Shown in pieces: positions 45,626-53,879 of a stretch of DNA of 64,000 nt (position 1 is its first letter; the number at the start of each line of letters is the position of its first letter). A model generated the notes under the pieces. That model was not told where the DNA came from. It ran no database searches and worked only from the letters and a program-made list of their open reading frames with translations. A program made the translations under genes and the position numbers. Origin of the DNA: Streptomyces griseiscabiei (GTDB taxonomy: Bacteria; Actinomycetota; Actinomycetes; Streptomycetales; Streptomycetaceae); the NCBI RefSeq assembly GCF_020010925.1, contig NZ_JAGJBZ010000003.1:1153007-1217006 (forward strand), written 5' to 3'.

Positions 45626-47223
45626 TGGCCGTCCCCTTCGGTGCCCGCCGGGGCGCCGTCGCCCTGATCGCCGTCCCGTTCGTCCCGCTCCTCCGCGATG
45701 AGCGAGGCCGCGTCGCGGGGCAGGCGGAGGGTGAAGACCGCGCCGCCTTTGGGGGAGTTGGCGGCGGTGATCTCGCCGCCGTGGATGTGGGCGTTCTCCA
45801 GGGCGATGGACAGGCCGAGGCCGCTGCCCTCCGAGCGGGGGCGGGAGGCGCTCGCCTTGTAGAAGCGGTCGAAGACGTGCGGGAGGACGTCCTCGGGGAT
45901 GCCGGGGCCGTGGTCCTGGACCTCGATGAACAGGTTCTCGCCCTCCGGGCGCACCGAGACACGTACCGGCGAGCCGCCGTGCTTGAGGGCGTTGCCGATG
46001 AGGTTGGCCAGGATCACGTCCAGGCGGCGCGGGTCGAGGTTGACGATGACGCCGCGCTCGGCGTTCAGCTCCACCGCGTCCAGCCAGGCGCGGGCGTCGA
46101 TGCAGGCGGTGATCTGGTCGGCGATGTCCACGTCGTCGAGGACGAGCCGGGCCGTGCCCGCGTCGAAGCGGGTGACCTCCATCAGATTCTCGACCAGGTC
46201 GTTCAGGCGCCGGGTCTCGCTGACGACGAGCCGGACCGCCGGTTCGATCATCGGGTCGAGGCTGCCGGTGTCGGCGTCCAGCTCCTCCTCCAGCACCTCC
46301 GTGACGGCGGTGATCGCCGTCAGCGGCGTACGGAGTTCATGGGACATGTCGGCGACGAAGCGGCGGGAGGCCTCCTCGCGGGCGCTCATGTCGTCGACCT
46401 TCTTCTCCAGGGACTCCGCCGCGAGGTTGAACGTGCGGGAGAGGTCGGCCAGTTCGTCCGTGCCGGAGACGCGCAGCCGGGTGTCGAGCTTGCCCTCGCC
46501 GAGCCGCCGCGCGGCCACGCCGAGCCGCTGCACCGGCTTCAGGACCGTGGTCGCCGCCGCCTGCGCGAGCAGCGCCGAGCCGATCAGCGACAGACCGGTG
46601 GCGATACCGAGCGACCAGGCCAGCGAGTTGAGGTCCTTCGCCTCCTCCGCGAGGGACTTGCGCATATAGCCGGTCGGTCCGCCGCCGATCATCTTCGCGC
46701 CGCCCACCAGATACGGGGTGTCGCCGTCGATGACCCGCTGCCAGTACACGTGGTACGCGTGTTTGTTGCCGGAGGTGAGCTTCTGCCGCTTGTCGACGGC
46801 CTTCTGCAGGGACGCGGGCACGTCGTCCAGCGAGAAACCGGTGAGCGCGTTGTCGGTGGAGGAGCCGGAGACCGTCTCGCCGTCGGCGCCCTCGGCGAGG
46901 AGCAGCACACTGGAGCGCTCGCCGCCGTCCGCCATCTTCCGTGCCGCGACGCGCAGTTGGTCCTGCGTCGGGTTCGGGCGGAGCGTGCTCACATGGCTCT
47001 GCATCTCGCGCTCGAAGTCGTTGAGCGCGGCGTCCTGCGCACGGGTCTGCACGGCCTCGCGGTTCAGCCAGTACGCGATGCCGGACGCCGACACGGCGGC
47101 CGTGAGCGCCACCAGACCGAAGACGACCACCAGGCGCAGCCGCAGACTGGTGAAACGGATCCGGGACTGCACTGTCCTGCGAGCCGCGGCCCAGCCGCGG
47201 ATCCCCCCTCGGGCCTTCGTCAC
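45622..47223 (-). CDS. afsQ2: Sensor histidine kinase AfsQ2
   Basis: 533-residue membrane histidine kinase. Helix 1 lies near residues 31-52 (LVVVFGLVALTAAVSASGIA), the extracellular sensor at about 53-200, helix 2 near 203-225 (LGIATGLSLIGSALLAQA), then HAMP. The phosphoacceptor is in FVADMSHELRTPLTAITAVT. ATPase boxes: ILANLIGNALKHGG (N), VQDHGPGIPEDVLPHVFDRF (G1/F), SEGSGLGLSIALENAH (G2). The AfsQ system responds to nitrogen-rich/glutamate conditions and affects antibiotic production in S. coelicolor. GTG 47223 overlaps the afsQ1 stop. Confidence 0.92.
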   Translation of the reverse strand: MTKARGGIRGWAAARRTVQSRIRFTSLRLRLVVVFGLVALTAAVSASGIAYWLNREAVQTRAQDAALNDFEREMQSHVSTLRPNPTQDQLRVAARKMADGGERSSVLLLAEGADGETVSGSSTDNALTGFSLDDVPASLQKAVDKRQKLTSGNKHAYHVYWQRVIDGDTPYLVGGAKMIGGGPTGYMRKSLAEEAKDLNSLAWSLGIATGLSLIGSALLAQAAATTVLKPVQRLGVAARRLGEGKLDTRLRVSGTDELADLSRTFNLAAESLEKKVDDMSAREEASRRFVADMSHELRTPLTAITAVTEVLEEELDADTGSLDPMIEPAVRLVVSETRRLNDLVENLMEVTRFDAGTARLVLDDVDIADQITACIDARAWLDAVELNAERGVIVNLDPRRLDVILANLIGNALKHGGSPVRVSVRPEGENLFIEVQDHGPGIPEDVLPHVFDRFYKASASRPRSEGSGLGLSIALENAHIHGGEITAANSPKGGAVFTLRLPRDAASLIAEERDERDGDQGDGAPAGTEGDGQ

Positions 47224-47897
47224 TGAGGCGTGTCCAACCGGTAGCCCACGCCGCGCACGGTCCGGATCAGGGTCGGCGACGACGGTACGTCCTCGACCTT
47301 GGCGCGCAGCCGCTGCACACACGCGTCCACCAGGCGGGAGTCGCCCAGGTAGTCGTGCTCCCACACCAGACGCAGCAACTGCTGCCGGGACAGGGCCTGT
47401 CCGGGCCGGCGGCTCAGCTCCAGAAGCAGCCGCAGCTCGGTGGGCGTCAGCTGGAGGTCCTCGCCGTTCTTCGTCACGGTCATCGCCGCGCGGTCGATCA
47501 CGAGGGAACCGAAGGTCGCCGCGTCGTTGGCCTCGCGCTCACCGCGCCGGAGCACCGCCCGGATCCGGGCGTCCAGGACCCGCCCCTGTACGGGCTTGAC
47601 GACATAGTCGTCCGCGCCGGACTCCAGGCCCACCACGACGTCGATGTCGTCGCTGCGTGCCGTCAGCAGGATGATCGGCAGCTGGTCGGTGCGCCGGATC
47701 CGCCGGCACACCTCGAAGCCGTCGATGCCAGGCAGCATCACATCCAAAACGATCAGATCCGGCCGCTGTTCGCGCAGCAGCTTGAGACCATCCTCGCCGG
47801 TGGCGGCGGTGGCGACACGGTGCCCCTGGCGCGTCAGTGAGAGCTCCAGGGCCGTGCGGATGGCGTCGTCGTCCTCGATCAGCAACAGGGAAGGCAC
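47220..47897 (-). CDS. afsQ1: Response regulator AfsQ1
   Basis: 225 residues, the known AfsQ1 length. Receiver: SLLLIEDDDAIRTALELSLT, phosphoacceptor Asp in DLIVLDVMLPGIDGFE, Thr/Lys in IILLTARSDD and GADDYVVKPVQG. OmpR-type winged helix: QLTPTELRLLLELSRRPGQA, YLGDSRLVDACVQRLRAKVE, IRTVRGVGYRLD. GTG 47897 gives the S. coelicolor-like start; ATG 47915 would add MGQNEP. In S. coelicolor AfsQ1 binds GTnAC-n6-GTnAC and activates sigQ and antibiotic regulators. Confidence 0.95.
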   Translation of the reverse strand: MPSLLLIEDDDAIRTALELSLTRQGHRVATAATGEDGLKLLREQRPDLIVLDVMLPGIDGFEVCRRIRRTDQLPIILLTARSDDIDVVVGLESGADDYVVKPVQGRVLDARIRAVLRRGEREANDAATFGSLVIDRAAMTVTKNGEDLQLTPTELRLLLELSRRPGQALSRQQLLRLVWEHDYLGDSRLVDACVQRLRAKVEDVPSSPTLIRTVRGVGYRLDTPQ

Positions 47898-48049
47898 GGG
47901 CTCATTCTGGCCCATGGCATGGCGCCGAATCGACCGTTGGAGCGCTCCCACCCGACACCCGCACACGATCGTGCCGTTCGTGTAGCCGTACGACTCTTCT
48001 CTGTGATCGACCTGTGCCCCGGCTGGGCCTCTCCCCAGGACCGACCCCT

Positions 48050-48065
48050 GTGACAGGTCTGTGAC
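48050..48065. promoter_or_regulatory. AfsQ1 binding box in the afsQ1-sigQ intergenic region
   Basis: GTGACAGGTCTGTGAC fits the published AfsQ1 motif GTnAC-n6-GTnAC exactly. It lies 97 bases before the sigQ ATG and 153 bases before the afsQ1 start, so it can serve either gene. Confidence 0.8.
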
Positions 48066-48161
48066 AGTCGGCGGACAGAGCCATGAAGGTGAACCGGCAA
48101 TCTTTTCGTCACAGGCAAGGAAGCACGCCGAAGACCGGAACTCCACGACGGGGGGCGCGAG

Positions 48162-48929
48162 ATGAACACGCTGCACAGCACCAGCACTAGCGCAGTTGTC
48201 ACGCGGCTCCACGACGTCGTCCGGAACACGGAGAAGTCCGGTGCCGTGAGCGGGCGGGGGTGCGCTCGCGGCACCGGGCGTCAGCACACCACGTACATGT
48301 CGGTGGTTGACGCACACGTGGGGGGAAGCACCACGGGGGCAACGGGGGTCGCCCACGGGGGAACGGGGACCGCGTACGGGGAGGGCACGGGGGAGCGCCG
48401 TTCTGTGTCGGAGGCGGAGTTCACCGCCTACGTCCAGGAGCGTCGTGCCTCCCTGTACGCAACCGCCTACCACCTGACCGGAGACCGGTTCGAGGCCGAG
48501 GACCTGCTGCAGAGCGCGCTGTTCTCGACCTACCGGGCCTGGGACCGGATCAGTGACAAGGCCGCGGTCGGGGGCTACCTCCGCCGCACCATGACCAATC
48601 TGCACATCAGCGCGTGGCGCCGCCGCAAGCTGAACGAGTACCCGACCGAGGAGCTGCCGGAGACCGCCGGCGACACGGACGCGATGCGCGGCACCGAACT
48701 GCGCGCCGTCCTGTGGCAGGCGCTCGCCCGGCTCCCCGAACTCCAGCGCACGATGCTGGTCCTCCGTTACTACGAGGGCCGCACCGACCCGGAGATCGCG
48801 GAGATCCTCGACATCAGTGTCGGCACGGTGAAGTCCAGCATCTGGCGGTCGCTCCGCCGGCTGCGCGAGGACGAGGTCCTCAGCTTCGGCCGTGACGAGG
48901 AGGAGTCCTTCGGGGAGCTTGTCGCCTGA
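48162..48929 (+). CDS. sigQ: ECF sigma factor SigQ
   Basis: 255 residues, SigE-family ECF. After a 75-residue Gly/Thr-rich leader encoded by repeated GGGGG tracts, region 2 reads RASLYATAYHLTGDRFEAED and YLRRTMTNLHISAWRRRK. Region 4 reads LARLPELQRTMLVLRYYEGR and ISVGTVKSSIWRSLRRLRED. Divergent from afsQ1 across an AfsQ1 box, as in S. coelicolor where sigQ is an AfsQ1 target that modulates antibiotic synthesis. ATG 48162 follows GGGGGGCGCGAG; ATG 48297 is a shorter possible start. Confidence 0.9.
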   Translation: MNTLHSTSTSAVVTRLHDVVRNTEKSGAVSGRGCARGTGRQHTTYMSVVDAHVGGSTTGATGVAHGGTGTAYGEGTGERRSVSEAEFTAYVQERRASLYATAYHLTGDRFEAEDLLQSALFSTYRAWDRISDKAAVGGYLRRTMTNLHISAWRRRKLNEYPTEELPETAGDTDAMRGTELRAVLWQALARLPELQRTMLVLRYYEGRTDPEIAEILDISVGTVKSSIWRSLRRLREDEVLSFGRDEEESFGELVA

Positions 48930-49118
48930 AGGTCTGTGGGGGGAAGCAGGTAACGGGGGAAAAGCGGGGGGGAGTACGGGGGAAACGGGGGACGTCACGG
49001 TGGCGCGGGGGAGCGCCGGCGCGACGGCCGGGGGGAAAGCCGACGGGGTCCGGGGGGACCACGGCGGTGTGACACGGGGGAAACAGCGGGGGGATCACCG
49101 GGGGGGATCACGGGGGAA
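48930..49118. other. G-tract-rich non-coding stretch after sigQ
   Basis: About a dozen runs of four to nine G on the + strand, spaced by short A/C-rich segments such as GGGGGAAAC and GGGGGGATCACC. No coding potential was supported. Confidence 0.6.
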
Positions 49119-49159
49119 GCGGGACTGGAGGGCCGGGGGGTCCGTCCAGTCCCGCTTTT
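49119..49159 (+). terminator. Intrinsic terminator of sigQ
   Basis: An 11-bp stem (GCGGGACTGGA / TCCAGTCCCGC) with a 15-base loop followed by TTTT, lying between convergent genes. Confidence 0.8.
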
Positions 49160-49193
49160 GTGTGCGCCGCATGCTTGGTGCTCGCGGCTGCGC

Positions 49194-49832
49194 TCAGGCG
49201 GGCGCCTTCGCGACCCGGCCCGCGGCGGCCGATGCCAGCCGGCCCAGCGCCTCGTCCCGGTCGCAGGGGTGGGCGCCCAGTTCCGTCTGCCGGGCCACGA
49301 TCGAACGCTCCAGCCGCATCAGCCGCCAGCCGCGCCGCAGCAGGAACGGCACCGACTTGCGGCCCTCCTTCAGATCGCGCAGGAAGCGGCGGCGGAAGGT
49401 CTTCACCGGACCACGGGTCAGACACAGCGCGTCCGCCAGCAGGCCGAGTTCACGGCAGCGTCCGACGATCTCGGCGGCGAAGATGCCCTCGGCGATGAAC
49501 ACCGGCGTCCGCCCGATGTGCAGCGCCTCCGCGCCGGTCCGCGCACTGAGCGAGATGTCGTACACCGGGACCGTCGTACGGCCCGTGCGGCACAGCTCCT
49601 CGATCGCCGCGACGGCGGTGGACGCGTCCCATGACAGCGGGTGGTCCCAGTCGATGTCCGCGCTGCCCTCCACCTGCGGCAGCGTCGGGTCGTCGCCCTC
49701 CTTGTAGAAGTCGTCGAGCCGCAGCACGGGCAGGCCGGAGCGGGCGGCGAGGAGGGACTTGCCCGAGCCGGACGGGCCCGACAGCAGGACCACTCGGGTC
49801 GGTGTCGAAGGATGCGGGAGATGCGAACTCAC
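49194..49832 (-). CDS. Uridine-kinase-like P-loop ATPase
   Basis: About 212 residues. Walker A GPSGSGKSLLAARSG follows VVLLS near residue 18. VLRLDDFYKEGDDPTLP, DWDHPLSWD and VPVYDISLSARTG resemble the uridine kinase active site (lid and nucleoside-binding regions), and VFIAEGIFAAEIVG carries the Walker-B-like Glu. It probably phosphorylates uridine/cytidine or a related nucleoside, fitting the salvage theme. GTG 49832 is chosen; a TTG at 49907 would add 25 unlikely residues. It lacks the CTACGCGCGTAG operator. Confidence 0.78.
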   Translation of the reverse strand: MSSHLPHPSTPTRVVLLSGPSGSGKSLLAARSGLPVLRLDDFYKEGDDPTLPQVEGSADIDWDHPLSWDASTAVAAIEELCRTGRTTVPVYDISLSARTGAEALHIGRTPVFIAEGIFAAEIVGRCRELGLLADALCLTRGPVKTFRRRFLRDLKEGRKSVPFLLRRGWRLMRLERSIVARQTELGAHPCDRDEALGRLASAAAGRVAKAPA

Positions 49833-49972
49833 GAGAGTCCAGTGTGAGGCATCGCGCGGCTCCCGCCGAGACGGCGGGTCGCTCTTGGAGCGCACATCAC
49901 ACCTCAACTACCGTACGTGTCTCTATGATTACTTTCCGCAAGGGAAACGTTCAGCAGAAGGTGGCACCCCTG

Positions 49973-50380
49973 ATGGCTCGACTCTCGGCTTCCCAGAACC
50001 CCACCGCCCGGCGCGCGTTGCTGGCCGTCACGACCGCGGGGGTCGCGCTCGGCGCGGGCGCCGGCGCGGCCGCGGCGGCGGACGGCGCCGCCCCGGTCGT
50101 CGACGTGATGCGCACCCGGCCCACCTCGCTGGGCAAGGTCGACCCGCAGGCGGGACTCCAGGCCCTGACCGGCACGGTCGGGTATGTCACCGGGCCGGTC
50201 GCGGGTCTCAAGCCCAACCCGCTGGCGGGCACCGGGGTCGATCCGCTCGACAACGGGGTGGGGACACAGCTGGCCGACTTCCAGCCGCTGACGTCCACCG
50301 CCCTGACCGGGCCGGTGGCGCAGGCGCCGTCGGTGGGGAGCATCCCGGTGGTGGGTCAGGTGGTGGGCGGGCTGCGCTGA
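49973..50380 (+). CDS. Small secreted protein
   Basis: 135 residues. Signal peptide ARRALLAVTTAGVALGAGAG ending near AAAADGAAP. The mature chain is rich in Gly, Pro, Leu and Val (VDVMRTRPTSLGKVDPQAGL; YVTGPVAGLKPNPLAGTGVD; SIPVVGQVVGGL) with no Cys. Function unknown; similar in style to the protein at 43420. AGAAGGTGG upstream of ATG 49973 may be the ribosome binding site; ATG 49926 is an alternative. Confidence 0.65.
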   Translation: MARLSASQNPTARRALLAVTTAGVALGAGAGAAAAADGAAPVVDVMRTRPTSLGKVDPQAGLQALTGTVGYVTGPVAGLKPNPLAGTGVDPLDNGVGTQLADFQPLTSTALTGPVAQAPSVGSIPVVGQVVGGLR

Positions 50381-50383
50381 GCG

Positions 50384-50464
50384 CCCCGTCAAGGGCGTGG
50401 GGAACGGCGCGACCGGCCGCGGACGGCTCGCGCCGTCACGGCCGTCGGCAGTTCCCCGCTCCTC
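50384..50464. repeat. Repeat family A, degenerate copy A7
   Basis: CCCCGTCAAGGGCGTGGGGA, then ACGGCGCGACC on one side and CGGCAGTTCCCCGCTCC on the other. A mutated inverted copy between convergent genes that could act as terminator. Confidence 0.6.
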
Positions 50465-50467
50465 GGA

Positions 50468-51355
50468 TCAGTACGCCGAACCCGAAGCCCCCAGCGACCC
50501 CGTCGGGTGCCAGACCGTCTTCGTCTCCAGGAACGCCGTCATACGGTCGATGCCGGGCGTGGTCGTCCAGTCGTCCACAGGCTGTGGACGCAGGACGCGC
50601 TTGAGGTTGTCGGCCGCGGCGATCTCCAGCTCCTTCGCCAGGGCCTCGTCCGCGCCGGCCAGGTCGATCGCGTTGACGTCCTGGTGGGCCGCGAGGGGCG
50701 TCGCGATCTCCGCCGTACGGCCGGAGAGGACGTTGACCACACCGCCGGGGACGTCGGAGGTGGCCAGCACCTCGCCGAGCGACAGCGCCGGGAGAGGGGA
50801 CCGCTCGCTCGCGATCACGACCGCCGTGTTGCCGGTCGCGATCACCGGGGCGAGGACCGAGACCAGGCCCAGGAAGGAAGACTCCTGGGGGGCCAGGACT
50901 GCGACCACGCCGGTCGGTTCGGGGGAGGAGAGGTTGAAGTACGGGCCCGCGACCGGGTTGCCGCCGCCGACCACCTGGGCGATCTTGTCGGTCCAGCCCG
51001 CGTACCAGACCCAGCGGTCGATCGTGGCCTCCACGACCACGGCCGCCCTGGACTTCGACAGGCCCTCCGCGTCGGCGACCTCCCGGACGAACTGGCCCTT
51101 GCGGCCCTCCAGCATCTCGGCGACGCGGTACAGGACCTGGCCCCGGTTGTACGCCGTCGCGCCGGACCAGCCGCCGAACGCCTTGCGGGCGGCGACCACC
51201 GCGTCACGGGCGTCCTTGCGGGAGGAGAGCGGGGCGTTGGCCAGCCAGTTGTCCTTCGAGTCCGTCACCTCGTACACCCGGCCGCTCTCGGAACGCGGGA
51301 ACTTCCCGCCGACGTACAGCTTGTAGGTCTTGAAGACAGTCAAGCGGTCAGACAT
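50468..51355 (-). CDS. Truncated, catalytically dead aldehyde dehydrogenase partner
   Basis: 295 residues, about 60 per cent of a normal ALDH. The N-terminal coenzyme domain is recognisable (RKDARDAVVAARKAFGGWSG; GVVAVLAPQESSFLGLVSVL; VIATGNTAVVIASERSPLPA). The catalytic ELGGK Glu and GQxC Cys are both absent, replaced by DLAGADEALAKELE and a short tail. It overlaps the complete ALDH by 8 bp and is translated after it. The pair matches the two-domain ALDH16 layout, an active ALDH followed by a shortened inactive one, here split in two genes. It may stabilise or scaffold its partner. Confidence 0.8.
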   Translation of the reverse strand: MSDRLTVFKTYKLYVGGKFPRSESGRVYEVTDSKDNWLANAPLSSRKDARDAVVAARKAFGGWSGATAYNRGQVLYRVAEMLEGRKGQFVREVADAEGLSKSRAAVVVEATIDRWVWYAGWTDKIAQVVGGGNPVAGPYFNLSSPEPTGVVAVLAPQESSFLGLVSVLAPVIATGNTAVVIASERSPLPALSLGEVLATSDVPGGVVNVLSGRTAEIATPLAAHQDVNAIDLAGADEALAKELEIAAADNLKRVLRPQPVDDWTTTPGIDRMTAFLETKTVWHPTGSLGASGSAY

Positions 51356-52784
51356 CGAGGTACGCCTCCAGGCCGTGACGACCGCCCTCGCGGCCGAAGC
51401 CCGACTCCTTGTAGCCGCCGAACGGCGACGTCGGGTCGAACTTGTTGAACGTGTTGGACCAGACGACACCCGCGCGGAGCTTGTTCGCGACGGCCAGGAT
51501 CCGGGAGCCCTTCTCGGTCCAGATGCCCGCCGACAGGCCGTACTGGCTGTTGTTGGCCTTGGCGACGGCCTCGTCCGGGGTGCGGAAGGTGAGGACGGAC
51601 AGGACCGGGCCGAAGATCTCGTCGCGGGCGATGGTGTGCGCCTGGGTGACGTTGGTGAACAGCGTCGGGGCGAACCAGTAGCCCGAGGCGGGCAGTTCGC
51701 AGGCCGGCGACCAGCGCTCGGCGCCCTCCGCCTCGCCGCGCTCGACGAGCGAGGTGATCCGGGTCAGCTGCTCCTCGGAGTTGATCGCGCCGATGTCCGT
51801 GTTCTTGTCCAGCGGGTCGCCGAGGCGGAGCGTGGACAGACGGCGCTTGAGGGAGTCGAGCAGCTCGTCCTGGATCGACTCCTGGACCAGGAGGCGGGAG
51901 CCCGCGCAGCAGACCTGGCCCTGGTTGAAGAAGATGCCGTTCACGATGCCCTCGACGGCCTGGTCGATGGGCGCGTCGTCGAAGACGATGTTGGCGCCCT
52001 TGCCGCCCAGTTCGAGGGTGAGCTTCTTGCGGGTGCCCGCGACCGTCTTGGCGATCGCCTTGCCGACCGCCGTGGAGCCCGTGAAGGCCACCTTGTTCAC
52101 GTCCGGGTGCGCGACCAGGGCCGCGCCTGTGTCGCCGTAGCCGGGGAGGATGTTGACGACGCCCTTCGGCAGGCCCGCCTGGCGGCAGATGTCCGCGAAG
52201 AACAGGGCCGACAGGGGGGTGGTCTCCGCCGGCTTCAGGACGACCGTGTTGCCCGTCGCCAGGGCCGGGGCGATCTTCCACGCCAGCATCAGGAGCGGGA
52301 AGTTCCAGGGGATGACCTGGCCCGCGACACCGAGGGGGCGCGGGTTCGTGCCGTAGCCGGCGTGGTCGAGCTTGTCGGCCCAGCCCGCGTAGTAGAAGAA
52401 GTGCGCGGCGACCAGGGGGAGGTCGGCGTCGCGGGTCTCCTTGATCGGCTTGCCGTTGTCCAGGGTCTCCAGGACGGCCAGCTCGCGGGAGCGCTCCTGG
52501 ACGATGCGGGCGATGCGGAAGAGGTACTTCGCGCGCTCCGCGCCGGGGAGGGCCGACCACTTCTCGAACGCCTTGCGGGCGGCCTGTACGGCGCGGTCGA
52601 CGTCCGCCTCGCCCGCCTGGGCGATCTCGGAGAGGACCTCCTCGGAGGCGGGGCTGACCGTCTTGAAGACCTTGCCGTCGGCGGCCTCGGTGAACTCGCC
52701 GTCGATGAACAGGCCGTAGGAGGGGGCGATGTCGACGATCGCCCGGGACTCGGGGGCCGGTGCGTACTCGAATGCGGAAGCCAT
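51348..52784 (-). CDS. Aldehyde dehydrogenase (ALDH16-like catalytic chain)
   Basis: 478-residue NAD(P)-dependent aldehyde dehydrogenase. Coenzyme site VIPWNFPLLMLAWKIAPALA and GNTVVLKPAETTPLSALF; Rossmann FTGSTAVGKAIAKTVAG; catalytic Glu in LTLELGGKGANIVF; catalytic Cys in FFNQGQVCCAGSRLLV; EIFGPVLSVLTF. It begins 6 bp after deoC, so it should oxidise the acetaldehyde released by deoxyribose-phosphate aldolase (inference from context). Confidence 0.88.
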   Translation of the reverse strand: MASAFEYAPAPESRAIVDIAPSYGLFIDGEFTEAADGKVFKTVSPASEEVLSEIAQAGEADVDRAVQAARKAFEKWSALPGAERAKYLFRIARIVQERSRELAVLETLDNGKPIKETRDADLPLVAAHFFYYAGWADKLDHAGYGTNPRPLGVAGQVIPWNFPLLMLAWKIAPALATGNTVVLKPAETTPLSALFFADICRQAGLPKGVVNILPGYGDTGAALVAHPDVNKVAFTGSTAVGKAIAKTVAGTRKKLTLELGGKGANIVFDDAPIDQAVEGIVNGIFFNQGQVCCAGSRLLVQESIQDELLDSLKRRLSTLRLGDPLDKNTDIGAINSEEQLTRITSLVERGEAEGAERWSPACELPASGYWFAPTLFTNVTQAHTIARDEIFGPVLSVLTFRTPDEAVAKANNSQYGLSAGIWTEKGSRILAVANKLRAGVVWSNTFNKFDPTSPFGGYKESGFGREGGRHGLEAYLDV

Positions 52785-52789
52785 GGGGA

Positions 52790-53743
52790 TCAGTCCACCG
52801 TCACGTAGTCGGGGCCGGAGTAGCGGCCGGTGGCCAGCTTCTGGCGCTGCATCAGCAGGTCGTTGAGGAGCGAGGACGCGCCGAAGCGGAACCAGTGGTT
52901 GTCCAGCCAGTCCTCGCCCGCGGTCTCGTTGACCAGGACGAGGAACTTGATCGCGTCCTTGGTGGTGCGGATGCCGCCGGCGGGCTTCACGCCCACCTGG
53001 ACTCCGGTCTGGGCGCGGAAGTCGCGGACGGCCTCCAGCATGAGCAGGGTGTTGGCCGGGGTGGCGTTCACCGCGACCTTGCCGGTGGACGTCTTGATGA
53101 AGTCGGCGCCCGCGAGCATGCCGAGCCAGCTGGCGCGGCGGATGTTGTCGTACGTCGACAGCTCGCCGGTCTCGAAGATGACCTTGAGGCGGGCCGCGGA
53201 GCCGCAGGCCTCCTTCACGGCCGTGATCTCCTCGTGGACCTTCAGGTAGTTCCCGGCGAGGAAGGCGCCGCGGTCGATGACCATGTCGATCTCGTCGGCG
53301 CCGGCGGAGACGGCCTCACGGACGTCGGCCAGCTTCACGGAGAGGGGGGCGCGGCCGGCCGGGAAGGCGGTGGCGACGGAGGCGACCTTGACCGTGGAGC
53401 CGGCGACGGCGGCCTTGGCGGCGGGCACCATGTCGGGGTAGACGCAGACCGCGGCCGTGGCGGGCGTGGTGCGGTCGGTGGGGTCGGGCAGGACCGCCTT
53501 GGCGCCGAGCGACCGGACCTTGCCCGGGGTGTCCGCGCCTTCCAGGGTCGTCAGGTCGACCATGGAGATGGCCAGGTCGATGGCGTACGCCTTGGCGGAC
53601 GTCTTGATGGAACGGGTGCCGAGGGAGGCGGCGCGCGCCTCCAGGCCGACCGGGTCGACGCCGGGCAGCCCGTGGAGGAAGCGGCGCAGCGTGCTGTCGG
53701 ACGCGGTGACGTCGGCGAGAGCGTGGGGTGCAGCTGTGGACAT
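52790..53743 (-). CDS. deoC: Deoxyribose-phosphate aldolase
   Basis: 317-residue class I aldolase splitting 2-deoxyribose 5-phosphate into glyceraldehyde 3-phosphate and acetaldehyde. TTPATAAVCVYPDMVPAA, DEIDMVIDRGAFLAGNY and LKVIFETGELSTYDNI lead to the Schiff-base lysine in ADFIKTSTGKVAVNATP; the second Lys is in VGVKPAGGIRTTKDA. It is longer than E. coli DeoC by an N-terminal 60 residues. First gene of the deoC-ALDH-ALDH operon. ATG 53743 lies 20 bases after the operator. Confidence 0.93.
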   Translation of the reverse strand: MSTAAPHALADVTASDSTLRRFLHGLPGVDPVGLEARAASLGTRSIKTSAKAYAIDLAISMVDLTTLEGADTPGKVRSLGAKAVLPDPTDRTTPATAAVCVYPDMVPAAKAAVAGSTVKVASVATAFPAGRAPLSVKLADVREAVSAGADEIDMVIDRGAFLAGNYLKVHEEITAVKEACGSAARLKVIFETGELSTYDNIRRASWLGMLAGADFIKTSTGKVAVNATPANTLLMLEAVRDFRAQTGVQVGVKPAGGIRTTKDAIKFLVLVNETAGEDWLDNHWFRFGASSLLNDLLMQRQKLATGRYSGPDYVTVD

Positions 53744-53755
53744 GGTCACCAGACG

Positions 53756-53784
53756 AGCATATCTACGCGCGTAGCAGGTGTACA
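53756..53784 (-). promoter_or_regulatory. deoC promoter with operator in the spacer
   Basis: Read on the minus strand: TGTACA (53779-53784), exactly 17 bases, TATGCT (53756-53761). CTACGCGCGTAG (53763-53774) occupies the spacer, so a bound protein would block RNA polymerase. Confidence 0.82.
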
Positions 53785-53879
53785 GCCCCCGGATTCTTCG
53801 GTGGGCGCTTGACGGGGCGGGAGCCCGGGGCGCTCCGGCGGCTGCGGGCAGCCGCCGGGCGTCGGGCAGAATCGGACGT

